A stretch of 64,000 bases of DNA, taken from the NCBI GenBank assembly GCA_916610825.1, contig OU744449.1:12655520-12719519 (forward strand), in the 5' to 3' direction. The DNA comes from Haliclystus octoradiatus. Its lineage: Eukaryota; Cnidaria; Staurozoa; Stauromedusae; Haliclystidae. The position numbers and the translations under genes were made by a program. The notes below the pieces were generated by a model, which saw nothing but the letters and a program-made list of their open reading frames with translations, was not told the origin of the DNA and ran no database searches. The number at the start of each line of letters is the position of its first letter. The first letter of the stretch is position 1. Positions 44,101 to 55,971 of the stretch are shown here, piece after piece.

Positions 44101-47100
44101 GCAAGCATATCAGAAAATATCTGAAATAACAATAACACCATAAGAACGTAAGAAAATGTGAATTTTTTCAGCATCATAATTACATCATATTAACACTATC
44201 AAAACATGTATGGTAGCATGTATATAACAAGAGAAAATAATTATTAAATAATGTAGTTTGCAATTACATTATGAATCTTGGGATATACGGTATGGCTACT
44301 GAGGCTAAGATTACACTATACCGATTAGGAATCATACCGGATAGGTTAGTGATTACATCGAAAGCGTCCACTGCTCTGCTAAACAGCAGACATCAATAAA
44401 GAAGAGTAATCATGGCAACCAAAGTGTGTCATGGCGCCATTTTGGCTTATTTTCGAGGCTAAATTTATCAAACTGAGACATTGCAGGTCAACGCTATCCG
44501 AATATAAAATCTGATTACACTGTGCCGCTTTGTAGTGGATTCATATCCGAGCGCTTTCATCCCACTCATGGCAAACGCAAGTGGAGCGCACCAGCTAGCA
44601 AACGTGTAGTGTAATTGAGAGGTCTAACTGGTATGAAAATGACCCTGCTTGGATAGCTAACCGGTATAATGTAATTGGGACCCGAAAGTAAAATCCTATT
44701 GAAAACATACTGGAATGGTATTGGGTACTGAAACCATAATTGACATACTGCAGAAATACAGAGATTAGATTGTGTCTGAACTACTGTACTAAACATACAT
44801 GAAGTTAATAATTTTAATTTCCTTGTTAAATGAAGCTTGTTTTGTCAGGAACACAATTATAACACACCAAGTTTCCTTATTAAAAGGGTTAGTTTATTAG
44901 AGACTATCTTTGTTATAGACTTGCTGTCTGAACATTTTTAGATTTAACAAATAATCAGAATTGCTTGTCGTACACGAGCTTAAAATTGAATAAGTTCTCA
45001 TTTATTGCATTAGAACTGTTGATAATTAAAAAAGGTGTTATAGCAAATGTTACATCACAGCGATTCACTGGAGAACATTACAAAGAGAATAACCATAAAA
45101 GCAACTTACGAAAAATAAATTACCATACAAAAGCTTGTAGGCCTACTCCTAAATCCTACATAACTACCAGGATGTATATTGGTGTAAGGAAAGTAGGCTA
45201 CATCAATATTACCGGTTTCAAAGCTGTTGTATCCCAACCAAGATACTCAGCAACAGTCACCATTTGTTGAACAATAGATTCTAGCTCCTAATATGAAACA
45301 AAAAGTAAATACTGTGAATTCGAAACATGTTCAGTCCTAATAGATATTGCAACTAATATACTGTGATACAGTAAAGAGTCTATACAGAGAATATTCACAT
45401 ATAATAATATAATATAATATGAGGTGAACACATGTATGTGAGAGTGCTCAATGTTTGTTAAGACAGAGCATAATATAGAATAGACACAGAGATGAGGCAA
45501 AAACCTTTTCCGTTACTCGGAGAAAATTATGTACGTGTGTGTGGTCTAGTTTCCGCTGATTTCTCAGTCCGTCATATTTGGGTTATACTGTATATCATTA
45601 CCATTATAATCGCTATTTGCATAGGAACGGACTGTCTCCATTTTTTTATTTCACTTTCTGTTATCGTATGGAGAAAGAAAATATACTGTTTCAAATGTAT
45701 AAATTGTATGACTTTCATTTTTGATTTCAAAGCTCACTGTTTGTCAAAATCCAAGAACACATCTGTATTTAAAGGAATCCAGTAACACAGGTGACTCATT
45801 GCTAGTTTTCTATGAAAAGATTGTCACACGCTACCCCTGCAGATCAAACGCTAATCCAAATATGCTATGCTAGCTAGTGCTATGACAGCGTTCTTGCAAA
45901 ACCCAGTCAGTCGAAAATATCATCTATAAGTAAGCTATATTACAGAAACACAGCTATAGTTTCGAAGCATGTAGGCCTACAGATAATTGAGATAAGAATG
46001 TTAAACAATATAAATATTAGAATTGAAGAAAAAACAGTGAAGATTTTCCATTTGGCGGAATCCTAACAGGCTATTTGACTTCATTGAACCTTAATTTAAT
46101 GATTTTACTTGTTAAAACCACAAAATTAATGAGAAACATTTTATCCAGTTTGTAGGTTTTCAAATCCTTGACCTTCCAGAGTACTAAAATGATTCCAAAT
46201 TCCAAATGATAATGAAAACTGTTTTTAATCCATTGTATAAACGCCAAAATTTAGCAGTACGAACCAGTTTTTAAGAAGCACCTACGGTGCTAATTAACGA
46301 GTAACGTGCCTATTTTGCTGCAGTGTAAATGACCCTTCTATTTTACAGATTTGCTATAAACTATTGAAATTCAAAAAATGATGATAGCAGCAATTATGAT
46401 TTGCCAACAGAGGACTTTGAATTCAATATCAATTTGGGATTTAAGATGATGGGCTACAACATGAGGGGACTCTGGCATAACAGAATTTCATGTAGGGTCA
46501 TAATCAACCTGTCATACAATATATAGATATGCTACACATTTCAGCATTATTTTGACTTGCCATTTGATCAAGGACTTCATTACCATCACTATCATAAACA
46601 CGAAATACAACTGGAAAAGAAGAGAACAACAATTACACAATTTTTGCCAAAATACACTATTTGAAAACTTATGGCTTCAGATCTTTCAAGGAAACAATCA
46701 TATAGGCACCTTATGTTAACTTTTTATAAAAGCACCTTATGCAAAATATATACAGGATTTTTCTAGGGTATTTTTCCCTGTCTTTTTTCAAAGATTGAGT
46801 TTGTAAGGGAAGAAGCAAAAGGGATAAAATGAGTTTATTCTCGTCCCCTATATTTTTCGGTAAAGAATCTTTACAAATCAACAAAGTACACCACTATTCG
46901 ATAAGTTTCTGATACATCTCAATGGTACTACATAGAAACGGCATCAAACCCAGCAGATGATCTATCTAGAGGACTTTCCGCAGAACATAGGTACACACTC
47001 ATTTTCGAAAAACTAATTTAAAAAATTGTCCACAAGTGTCCTTATTGATAAATAGTTCATGGACTTTTCCACAGAGGAAACCTTTGGTTATGCTCAGAAA

Positions 47101-50100
47101 AATAAATACTGTGTACAGTATACTCTATCAATGCTGAATTTACAGAATGCATGAAAGAAGAAACAACAATTTGTAACTGGTTCTATCGCTGTTATTTCTC
47201 GAAATCAGATGAATTTTAGCATATAATGCAGTTTTGTCTATTTAACCTAACCATTTGTGGGATTTATTATATTAAGATATATTAGGCCTACAATAAATGT
47301 TCACTTAATCAACACATTGAAATGTCAAGGTCACGCTTAAACTTACATTCTAATTTATCTTCAACATCACCACCTTCCAGAAGTGACAAATAGCAAGCAA
47401 CTTCACGTATTGACACCATCGGTACATAACGTAGGCTTCTAGAACTGCCTCTTCCATCCTCTACAAGCGATGATCTTTTCTCTGAATGATTAACAACTTT
47501 GCTATTTTTAGCTAATGATAAATGACTCCCTGAAATAAAGAATTACTTGACTACTACAATTTGGTTGATATATCTTAGGATACTCATATAGCTCAGGCCT
47601 ACACCGAATGCTAGTAATCACTCTGGCATCACATGTACTACTACTTTATTTGTTGATGTGAAATGTACTAGGGAGCATACCTGACTTTCCGGCAGCAATA
47701 GGTGAGTTTGATTTTGAATTTGGTTGGTAAAACACAGTTCCATCTTGCAGAGCATCGTTTAGAATTGTTGAGTTTCGATCAGCTGATATAGTTGGTACAG
47801 CCGCAGCAGCAGCAAGGATTGTTGCATTTTTTGCCCCTTTAGCTATCCGCGATAAAGTACTATCTAGGAATGAAATGGGCATTGTGAGACCATAAAGATA
47901 TCGCAGGAATTATGTGTAGTTCTTGAAAGCTGCCTAAATATATATATATATATTTTTTTTTAAATTAATGGGGAATTGTAGATTAATATAGTGCAAAATC
48001 AAGGCTAGATACTAGGAGACATTCTCTAATGTTTGGATAATAAAAATTTGCAGTTATGAATAAGTAATACAAGCATGATTTGCGACTCACACATAGTTGA
48101 GCTTTAGTTATATTTGATCATTTATTCATGTGTTAATTAATATCATTTGATCCTGAATTAAAAAGACTTTCATACCTCCACCGTTCTTCAAATTGATATT
48201 ATCGATGCGATTGTCATGAATTAAAAATTTATCTAATAGTGACGGTGGTAAATGAGAAGGTTGCTCTTCTGAGATTGCAATTTTTTTATGGAAGGTCCAG
48301 AATAACGTCTGACAAAGCTCATCGTTTACATCATCACCAAGGTAGACAGACATGAACAATTTAAAACCATCATATTCCATTGGCTGTTGACACAAACAGA
48401 CAGTCTAGATTAGAATTCAATATGCATAGTGATATTATATACCACAGGCTAATTAGAGCATCTAGACTGCTAGTTTTTTTTAATGTCCTCCAGTAATGAG
48501 CCTAAAAATCAAATGCCTGCCTAAAATCTTTGGAAATAAAATTATACGGTGCTTAAAAAGTCAACAAAGTAGAAGTAGGCTCATTTTCAAGATCACATAT
48601 TTTTCTAGGTGACGAAAGTCTTCCGCAATTATCTATTGATTTGGATACTTTATAAACAGTTTACATCATCAATAGAATTTGAAATATTTTATTAGTATTA
48701 GCCATAGTTAAATTAGACTGAAGTTGTTGATAACCTCTTTTTCAGGTTTAGGACGTAATGACGTGATTAACATTGACAAATGACATGATATCATTAGTGT
48801 GACGTGGCACATTCACTATCATGCGATCAAACACACCTACATCCGCATAATTAAGTTTTTTATCAGGCTATTCTCGCTTACCAGTGCTTGCATGCAGACG
48901 CTATTTTTAAGTGCTTTATTTTATTATCATTGAAGCAGAGCAATTTGTGGTTATTTTATTATATTTTTTCTTCCCATCCGCCCAATTACCCAACAGGTAT
49001 GGCTAATACACGGTAAGTTTTCTTTCATTATGTGGAAAGCTTGCTGTTGTAAATTCTTCTTGTTTTTCTTCTGCTTATCATTTACCTTTTTCCACTGGTT
49101 ATCAGTGTGGTTGGTGTTTGGTATGGTGGATTCTTCTTGCTTCATGTCTTTGGGCAGAGAAAGATTCACAATGCTGGCTAGCTGGCTTCGGATGCATTCA
49201 TATGCTTCACAAAATCAATCGCAGGCTATGCTTTAAAAAAAAACCACCTACAAAGCCCCAATGCCAACGCTCGTCTTTAGTGATGGATTTAATATTCAAT
49301 TACAGACTTGGTGTGTTCTAACACTACCAACACCAAAACCATGAAAATGTAAAAAAATAAAAACCACAATTTTTTTAACAAGTTTTTTCATGGTTTTGGT
49401 GTCAGTAGTGTAATGTTTTGGTCTCAGTAAAAACTTTTGTTGGTGGATGTTATGTTTTTGACATGTTTTCAAATGGTTTTCAAGCGGACACTGTGACATC
49501 AGAAGTTAGCGGTCTAGAAAATCTAATTTCATGTTATATAACAGTTTGTTTCATTTGGTTGAAAATCAACAGCTATATTCCAAACTACACATTTCAAAGG
49601 ACAAATAAGCCGGATATAAATCATTCATTTAGCTGACTGTGATCCCTTGCATTGGAATATTTAAAATTATATGATTATGCATTGAATCTGTTGACTACTA
49701 CCCAGCTTATAATCCAGCAATTTGGATTGACATCAAATTGCGATAATAAATAATTATTTGTCTAATTTACTTATTGTTTGAATCGGCATGGTGGTACAAT
49801 GCTATAATAATGTGTTAGACATGGTAGACAGGTGTTCAAATCTAAAGCAATAACTACATTACAGGCTTAGTTCAAGACAATTAGAAATTGATTTAAATAC
49901 GCCTAAGCATATTAAAGATGTTTCGACCTACTCATTTGGGGGTAGGCCTATTGATATAGCAAAGTTGAAAAGGCCTATTGAGTTTGAAATTATCACACAT
50001 AATCAATTTGAATGAACAATCAAGTAATGACTGAATTAGCTTAACGGAATTCATATAGTTTATCTAAGCAACTAGTTAATATAACGGCAGACATGACAGG

Positions 50101-53100
50101 ATCCTATGAGGGTCATAAATGTGGATCCAATTACAACAATGTAGACCAGCTGAAAAGCATGAAATAATGTTTCAAACTTTAAAGTACAAAGATAAGCAGG
50201 TAAGAAGACAACAAGGATTACAATTCAAGCATCAAGCAAGTCTATTTAACAACTATAAACAGAAGAGAAAACAATATATGAGATAGTCTACGGAACTGTT
50301 TAATGCATTTTGTTTGCATTATAAATTACCAACAACATAATAAATAAGGAATAAGGATCGTCATGAACTAGGGCTATTTTCATGGATACGGGAAATGCAA
50401 GTTACAAAAGGCTATGATCTTAGCATTATCTCTGCTAAGATAAAACCAATTTGGCAAAGCTCAATGCAATGATACAAAAATGTTAGCATCAACAACTCAG
50501 GTAACCAATCTACTGTTATTTATTCAGTTGAAGAGAAGATAGCAGGTTTACAAACATGCAAAAAGAATAATTTAAGGGACTGCACTTACTTTTTCAGGGT
50601 CATACTGAGGATAAAGACCATCTCTAAATTGTAGTAAAACATCCTTTAATTTCTTTTTGGAATCTTGAAATTATGAAAATAAATAACATTTGACATTCAT
50701 TAGACAACTACTCAATTCCATAATAAATTCTGGTAAATCAGATGAAATGGTGTAAAGGGCATTTTAAATTCAGCAAAGTAGGATTCAAATTATAATTTTT
50801 ATATTTTAAATTTGGATCTAATGGATCTGTTGGACCCTGACTAATTATATACTGGGCCATACTACGTCATTACTGTACCAGGGCATTTTTCAAGGCATTG
50901 TGATTGGATAAGATTCCCAATCAGCTATTAAATTAGGAGAAATATTGCGTATAGGCATATATGTCTCTGTTAATTCCAGGTAGAATCATTTACTCAGATG
51001 GATTGGGAATTCTTCTATTTCTTTTTTGGCATATGTAACTAGCCCAAGAAATAGAAATATACAAACAATGTACAGTGAAACCTGTATATAACAGACAGCT
51101 AAGAGAGGTAGATAAATTGACCACTATAAACAGGTGACCTTTATATGCAGCTTTGATCCAATAGAAAATATTATTTTAGACATTGCAAGAGTGACCACTA
51201 TAGACAGGTGGTCGCTTTATAGAGGTGACCGTTATAACAGGTTTGACTGTAGGCTAATTATATAATTTGGATACAGTGTACCCACATTAGACTGGTCCAA
51301 AAAACATGAAAGTTTGAAATGTTATCAGGCCCATCGATTTTCTTGTTCAGAATGCTTTGAAAATAAGTTGTGCACAAATTTTATTGTAATTTGACATTGG
51401 GAAATGGGTTCCCAAGGCCCCTCTAAATTAATACGTAAAGTTAATGGGGAAAACGCTGATATTTTTCAAACGCTAATGCGTCATCTTTGTGAAAACATAT
51501 TCTAAATTTTGCTCACATGGCCGTGGAGGTAATGATCTGAATAATCTGAATTTATTAATTTAAATGTTTAAATCTTTATCATTGCATTAAAACTATGGGG
51601 TTGAATACGATGCATAAAAAAACGTGGCTTCCGCTGTAAAAAAGGATTAATCTATAAGTGTCTGCTGTCAATCTGTCAATTTAAAAATATTTCCGTGAAA
51701 GGTGTCACCGCCGTTGATATCGTAGTTTGAAGAACGTTTGTAACTCGAGAAGGTCATTCTGTTGAACGGTGACTGTTTTATAGATTCAGATCATATTGAT
51801 GTTGTTATTGAGATATTCATTATTGTTACGGTCGCTATTATTTAGATAAACAAAATATCGAATAAAGTTTAAATAAAGTTTCGAATAAAACGTTGGAAAT
51901 CGAACAAAGATATTGCATATATTCGTATGTCGATTCCTATTTATATTCATATTCATATTCATTAATTTATATTCAAATTTATAAAACATCTAATAAATTT
52001 TGGGCCACGGAGAACGGTGAAGCACGAGCGATCAACTGTTCCAAACTTCGAACGATGATAAATTTCAGTAATCCATGAAGAATTTTACGAATACATTTTC
52101 GGAAGTCACATGTGAGCGGTCAAATGTTCAAGCTTGAATTTATGAAGACATTGAATTATTTCTTTGGCACGTAGCAAAGGATATAGCTCTTTAAAAGTTT
52201 TTAAACATTTTGAGATTCAAGTACTTACCTCCGTAAATCAAGTTGAACAATGTCAAAGGTTTTGTTTCCGAAGTTTTATTTCCCAAATGGCAGCTAGTTC
52301 TGTTATAAACTTTAACTGAGCTGAGTTAAACAAAATGAACAGTTTTCTGAGTAATATTTCTGCTATCTGAGTAAAGCGGCCGTAGCAAGAATGAATATTT
52401 TGATAACAAGTTAACAACATATTGTGTCTATAAAACAGTCACCGTTCAACAGAATGATCTTCTCGAGTTACAAACTTTCTTCAAACTACGATATCAACGG
52501 CGGCGACACCTTTCACGGAAATATTTTTAGATTGACAGATTGACAGTTATAGATTAATCCTTTTTCACAGCGGAAGCCACATTTTTTTATGCATCGTATT
52601 CAACCCCATAGTGTTAAGGCAATGATAAAGATTCAAACATTTAAATTAATAAATTCAGATTATTCAGATCATTACCTCCACAGCCATGTAAGCAACATTT
52701 AGAATATGTTTTCACAAAGATGACGTATTTGCGTTTGAAAAATATCAGCGTTTTCCCCATTAACTTTACGTATTAACTTAGAGGGGCCTTAGGACCCCAT
52801 TTCTCAATGTCAAATTACAATAAAATTTGTGCACAACTTATTTTCAAAGCATTCTGAACAAGAAAATCGATGGGCCCGAGAACATTTCAAACTTTCATGT
52901 TTTTTGGACCAGTTTAACCCAGATTCATTAATATCTAAGTCCTGGTGCAGCCAAAAATTGTGATAATATGCGGATTGTGATATTAACCGAAATGAAATAC
53001 AGTCAAACCTGTTATAATGGTCACCTTTATACAGCAGCCACCTGTCTATAGTGGTCACTCTGGCAATGTTTAAAATAGTATTTTCTATTGAATCAACCCT

Positions 53101-55971
53101 ATATATAAAGGTCACCTGCATATAGTGGTCAATGTATCTACCTCTCATAGCTGGCTGTTATATACAGGTTTCACTGTAGTTGAGTTTGACAGGAAGTTGG
53201 TTCTGGACAATTAGTGATATTAAAGTGCACATGACACACAAAAATGTTTAGTAGATTCATATGCTGAAGCTGAATGGTGAACAATGGTGAAAAAGATTTT
53301 TCAAGTTAGATTCATATAGCAGGGATATTGTATACTGAAAGTAGGTTATTTGCAATCATTCAATTTTTTCCAAGCTCTGAACGACAGTTGGAATGACAAG
53401 AAGGCTTACTATATAGGAAATAAGGTGAATTCAGAATTATAAAGATTTGTATCTCCTTTCCAGCATCCATAAGTCAGCTATGCCCACACCTTTAGGACAC
53501 CTTTTATGCTAGAAATAAATACAATTTATTAAGAAATACAGTACATGAAATACAAGGATTTTTAGTTGTTGATATACATTTTTCTGTCAAAAATGTGTCA
53601 ATCATCCTCCACGGCTTGCAGTTGGGCTATACAATCACTGTTTTACGTCCACATCACATCCATGTATGGCAGGTGTTTGTCAGGTGTTTGTGAGCTTTTT
53701 TCAACAAAATAATGCTATTTCAACTACTGTACAAAATTTATTTGAATCTCATGTGTTTCTCAGTAAGATGAACTCATTTCAAGCAGAAAAGGTGTCCCAA
53801 AGGTGTTGGTATGGCTGACTTGGACGTTATAAACTTTTGATTCTGTGCAAAAGGAGATACTGTACGACTTATAGGTCACATCGAAAGATCAAAGATGCAT
53901 GCCCCTCAACCGCTGCATGACATCCTTCACTGGCAAGTGAAGGAAATGTTTCGATGGGGCTATGGGAAAGTAGTATCTTTTCATAATGTTGTATAAAACG
54001 GCCAGCTACGAGAGGTACATAAATTGACCACTATAGACAGGTGGCCTTTATACGCAGGTTCAATTCAATAGAAAATACTATTTTAGACATTGCAAAAGTG
54101 ACCACTATAGACAGGTGGCCGCTGTATAGAGGCGACCGTTATAACAGTTTTGACTGTATCTTGAATTGTCTTATTTACAAGTTTCTTTGTCAGCTATGTC
54201 TGACCGTGATTTGTGGCGTTTGTTGTGTTGCAAATATGTAAAGCATAAGAGCGACGGCAAATCCTATAATGTGACTGTCCATAATACTACTTATTACTAC
54301 TACTACTACTACTACTGCCATTTACAAGCAACAAGCAGTGTGCACCCACGTATCATAGTCGAAGTCCGAGCGCAAAGAGTGCCGGTCAATTTTATGCATA
54401 ACAGTAGCCTAGTGAAATTGACTGAGTAATATATACATACACATACATACATGCATACATACATACATACACACATACATATCCTCTATACCACATGCAT
54501 GTTTAGACCGATGCACTAGCCTACTCCATCTCTAGGTGACAAAATAAGTGAAGTGAGATAAGCCTATTATGTAGCTCACAGGTTGAAGGCTTTATGGCCC
54601 CTGGCCTATATACTGTATATCATGATAGGACAGCTGCATAACCTGTTGTGGTCTGGTCAATTATATTCATTATAAAACTTTGCTCCTTATATGTCACAGA
54701 TATTCAGCCTTATGGAAAACATTAGGAAGTATTTTCAATGGTAACTTGTCTTCCATAAAGATGAATAATGCCCTGCTTGAATGAAGTGGAAGATTACATC
54801 TTCACTTATATTCAGACAAGATTAGAAATATGAGTGTCAGTTACCATAGTAACATAGTCAAGAATAAATTTGAGACAAGAAAACAAATAATTGTTTCGTT
54901 TTCAACATAGAAATTGTCGCAAATATTGGTTGATTCTTCTCAAACAAAAAATATTATATTGTTATATTGTCTGAACATCTTGTTTTGAGGTTAGGTATCA
55001 TAATTTTAATATTATACCAGCGGGAAAAGAAAGTTTGCAAGGCCAACTATTTTCTAGATTATAATTTCTAACTCACTGTTAATTTCGTATCTTTTTTTGT
55101 TCAAAACAAAATACTTGATTTTTATAATATTGTTTACGTCAGAAACGTTGCCAAATTTATGTGTTGGACTATGCAGTTCGATACAAAGTATATAAAGGTC
55201 ACAGACATTACTTCGATATCATATGGTAATGTAGAAATAATTATGTCATTTCCTCGACATTATCAAGGGTATTTCAAAGTTTCCAAAGTTGTAAGATTTT
55301 AGCAAACAGCTGTAGACCTATATTAGTATCTGTTTAGTTAGCCTTATCAGAAAGTTCTAAACCAAGCACGCGAGAAATCTATTTACAGATGTCCTATGGA
55401 AAGATAAAAATTGGAACAAAAAGCCTCGAGATGTAGATTATTTTTACAATGTATTCTTTGATCGATCGTGAATGTTTTTGTGTGAAACAGAGACCTTTGA
55501 ATGTGTCTTTAACAATGACATTTACACTTGAATATGCAGATGAGTGGGAACCCCACCCGATACTGATAAAATCTTTATAAATAACATTCATTTGCGAGTC
55601 TATCAATAAGGGTACCCTATGAGAGCGATTGACCAAATAGCACGAAAGAAAATTTCTAAGTATTTGCAAGTTTCGAATACAGCTGACAAAACATCAACGA
55701 TTGAAAATCTTCCATTGAACAAAAGGCGCAATGTTAAAACAAATGGCTTCTTTCAATAGTTCAACAGATGATTGTAAAGTTCCGCATGAAAAGTACGAAC
55801 CAAACATTGCCCTTTGTTATCTATTTCAAACTCATGGTCGCTAGCTAGAAGCTGATCAAACATAAATACTGACTGAAAAAGCATACACTTACATCTTGTG
55901 TGTTCTTGTAGTTGTTTGAATTCATCAACAGACAGACGGTTCCAAATTCCTACTGACGATTCATCAGACAT
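32186..55971 (-). CDS. DGKB-like: Type I diacylglycerol kinase (DGK alpha/beta/gamma class)
   Basis: Phosphorylates diacylglycerol to phosphatidic acid at membranes, under Ca2+ control. 27 exons, 877 residues. Exons: 55893-55971 (ATG), 50590-50663, 48176-48383, 47681-47863, 47347-47529, 46561-46610, 45213-45287, 44001-44120, 43317-43343, 43129-43222, 41989-42077, 41534-41650, 41197-41295, 39464-39538, 38374-38447, 38089-38163, 37621-37706, 37280-37330, 36839-36880, 36565-36634, 36013-36103, 35664-35728, 34674-34764, 33820-34030, 33271-33391, 32652-32712, 32186-32308 (TAA). Every junction keeps frame. Order: recoverin-homology region; EF hands [12 protein letters not shown] and [12 protein letters not shown]; two C1 domains ([23 protein letters not shown]); catalytic domain with [20 protein letters not shown] and [12 protein letters not shown]; accessory domain with [15 protein letters not shown] and QVDGEPW. 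All 12 EF ligand positions look intact. A Ser-rich insert after KKRRR sits in the accessory domain. The intron after exon 6 has a GC donor. Which of alpha, beta or gamma it matches cannot be told by eye. Confidence -1.
34404..34417. repeat. Poly-G tract
   Basis: Fourteen consecutive G in DGK intron DNA (33820-34674 interval). A similar G10 run lies at 39961-39970. Confidence -1.
34865..34945. repeat. GTTCATGAAC-family cluster in DGK intron
   Basis: GAGTTCATGAACTTC, CCATGAACTGTTC and GCGTTCATGAACTC lie within 80 bp, about 100 bp upstream (in gene order) of the DGK exon 34674-34764. Confidence -1.
35281..35437 (-). mobile_element. tRNA-derived SINE, second family
   Basis: On the minus strand it reads GTAGTGCAGTTGTTAGGGTG (A-box-like) and GTTCAATCCCTGGC (B-box-like), then GTTGGTGTCAGGGAGGGCAT and GCCGGCCATT-type body. 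The plus strand shows GGCCGGATGCCCTCCCTGAC, a body block I recall from tRNA-SINEs of other animals. One copy only in the window. Lies in a DGK intron. Confidence -1.
37905..38006 (+). repeat. SINE tail fragment, copy 5
   Basis: GATTGCAGTGTTGTG, then CCACTCCATAGAATAGAAGAGTG, follow the order of the 3' part of the SINE at 25711. Head absent; heavily diverged. Confidence -1.
38735..38866 (+). repeat. SINE tail fragment, copy 4
   Basis: GTTGAAATTGATCTGCAGTG, ATTAAAGAGCATCTACAATC and AATAGAAGAGTGGTA match the 3' half of the SINE copies at 25711 and 40685. The tRNA-like head is missing, the usual 5' truncation. DGK intron. Confidence -1.
38998..39121. repeat. 62-bp tandem duplication, two copies
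   Basis: Units 38998-39059 and 39060-39121 share AATAGACACCATGCTTGAA, GGTAAATAGGCTTACT and TTGAAGTAAGGGCGTCA with only a few differences, so the duplication is young. DGK intron between exons 39464 and 38447. Confidence -1.
39688..39782. repeat. Small palindromic element
   Basis: TCAGGGATTCTTTCTGTAACTTAAA on the left is an imperfect inverse of TTTAAGTTACATAAATGAAAGTGTAGTCCCTGA on the right. Short, non-coding, flanked by ATAAT-rich DNA; probably a MITE. DGK intron. Confidence -1.
40685..41052 (+). mobile_element. tRNA-derived SINE, copy 2
   Basis: Full-length relative of 25711-26095: AGGAGGATTAGCTCAGATGG with A box, GGTTCAAATC with B box, GGCGGATGGAATGGTCCAGA and GAAATGGAGGAGTGGTACGA near the tail. 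Inserted in the DGK intron between exons 41197 and 39538. Confidence -1.
42290..42410. repeat. GTTCATGAAC-family cluster in DGK intron
   Basis: AATGAACAGTCCATGAAAAG, GAACAGTTCAGGAGC and GAACAGTTCATGATATC with irregular spacing, in the intron between exons 43129 and 42077. Confidence -1.
43800..43945. repeat. GTTCATGAAC-family cluster in DGK intron
   Basis: ATTTCATGAACAAC, GATGAACATGG, CCATGAACATGTCATAAAC and neighbouring variants, about 60 bp downstream in gene order of the EF-hand-2 exon (44001-44120). A lone member, TTTCATGAACAC, is at 43492. Confidence -1.
44310..44675. mobile_element. Short TIR element (MITE)
   Basis: ATTACACTATACCGATTAGG at the left is inverted at the right as CTAACCGGTATAATGTAAT. 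A second inverted block (CATACCGGATAGGTTAG versus TCTAACTGGTATG) lies inside. About 366 bp, non-coding, in the DGK intron between the two EF-hand exons. No clear target duplication. Confidence -1.
49320..49412. repeat. Small inverted-repeat element
   Basis: ACACTACCAACACCAAAACC and the complement of GGTTTTGGTGTCAGTAGTGT pair across about 40 bp of A/T-rich loop. It shares blocks with 8392-8495. DGK intron 2. Confidence -1.
51073..51249. mobile_element. TA-flanked MITE, CAGTNAAACCTG family, copy 2
   Basis: 177 bp from CAGTGAAACCTGTATATAAC to AACAGGTTTGACTG, with TA at both sides. In opposite orientation to copy 3 at 53000-53176. DGK intron 1. Confidence -1.
51281..52921. mobile_element. Foldback element with about 500-bp inverted arms
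   Basis: The arms 51281-51784 and 52427-52921 are inverted copies over their full length with few differences (for example GGTCCAAAAAACATGAAAG on the left and its complement near 52900; GGTGACTGTTTTATAGA and its complement at the inner edge). The 642-bp centre is AT-rich and non-coding. The element is 1.64 kb and lies in DGK intron 1 between two oppositely oriented copies of a 177-bp MITE. The family is unknown to me; no transposase is present. Confidence -1.
53000..53176. mobile_element. TA-flanked MITE, CAGTNAAACCTG family, copy 3
   Basis: 177 bp from CAGTCAAACCTGTTATAATG to ACAGGTTTCACTG with TA on both sides (52998-52999 and 53177-53178). Inverted relative to copy 2. DGK intron 1. Confidence -1.
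53224..53440. mobile_element. One end of a TTAA-flanked element related to 906-1914
   Basis: TTAA at 53220-53223 followed by AGTGCACATGACACACAAAAA. The next 200 bp match, in reverse orientation, the interior just inside the left end of the element at 906. The opposite terminus was not found. Confidence -1.
53448..53862. repeat. Inverted repeat with arms of about 70-100 bp
   Basis: GTATCTCCTTTCCAGCATCC, AAGTCAGCTATGCCCACACC and GGACACCTTTTATGC on the left are matched by their inverse (GCAGAAAAGGTGTCC, GGTGTTGGTATGGCTGACTT, AAAAGGAGATAC) on the right. Possibly the interior of the TTAA element that starts at 53224. Confidence -1.
53992..54156. mobile_element. TA-flanked MITE, CAGTNAAACCTG family, copy 4
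   Basis: Same orientation as copy 2 (GACCACTATAGACAGGTGGCC twice, end TTTTGACTG then TA). The left terminus is diverged, so its start is approximate. Confidence -1.
54240..54330. repeat. Dispersed repeat with (TAC)n, shared with 9540-9630
   Basis: GAGCGACGGCAAATCCTATAATGTGAC followed by ATACTAC and (TAC)n corresponds, inverted, to (TAG)n, GTCACATTGTAGGAATGTGC and CGTCGCTC at about 9585-9630. A small unclassified interspersed repeat. Confidence -1.
54429..54482. repeat. (ACAT)n microsatellite
   Basis: Imperfect CATA/ACAT repeat of about 54 bp in DGK intron 1. Confidence -1.

Noticed and set aside
45492-45785. 97-aa ORF with a hydrophobic stretch
   Set aside because: Lies inside a DGK intron on the opposite strand, with no recognisable family or promoter; likely chance in AT-rich DNA.
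51281-52921. Polinton or other virus-like element, because of long inverted ends
   Set aside because: The 642-bp centre encodes nothing and no capsid, polymerase or integrase sequence is present; a non-autonomous foldback is the simpler reading.
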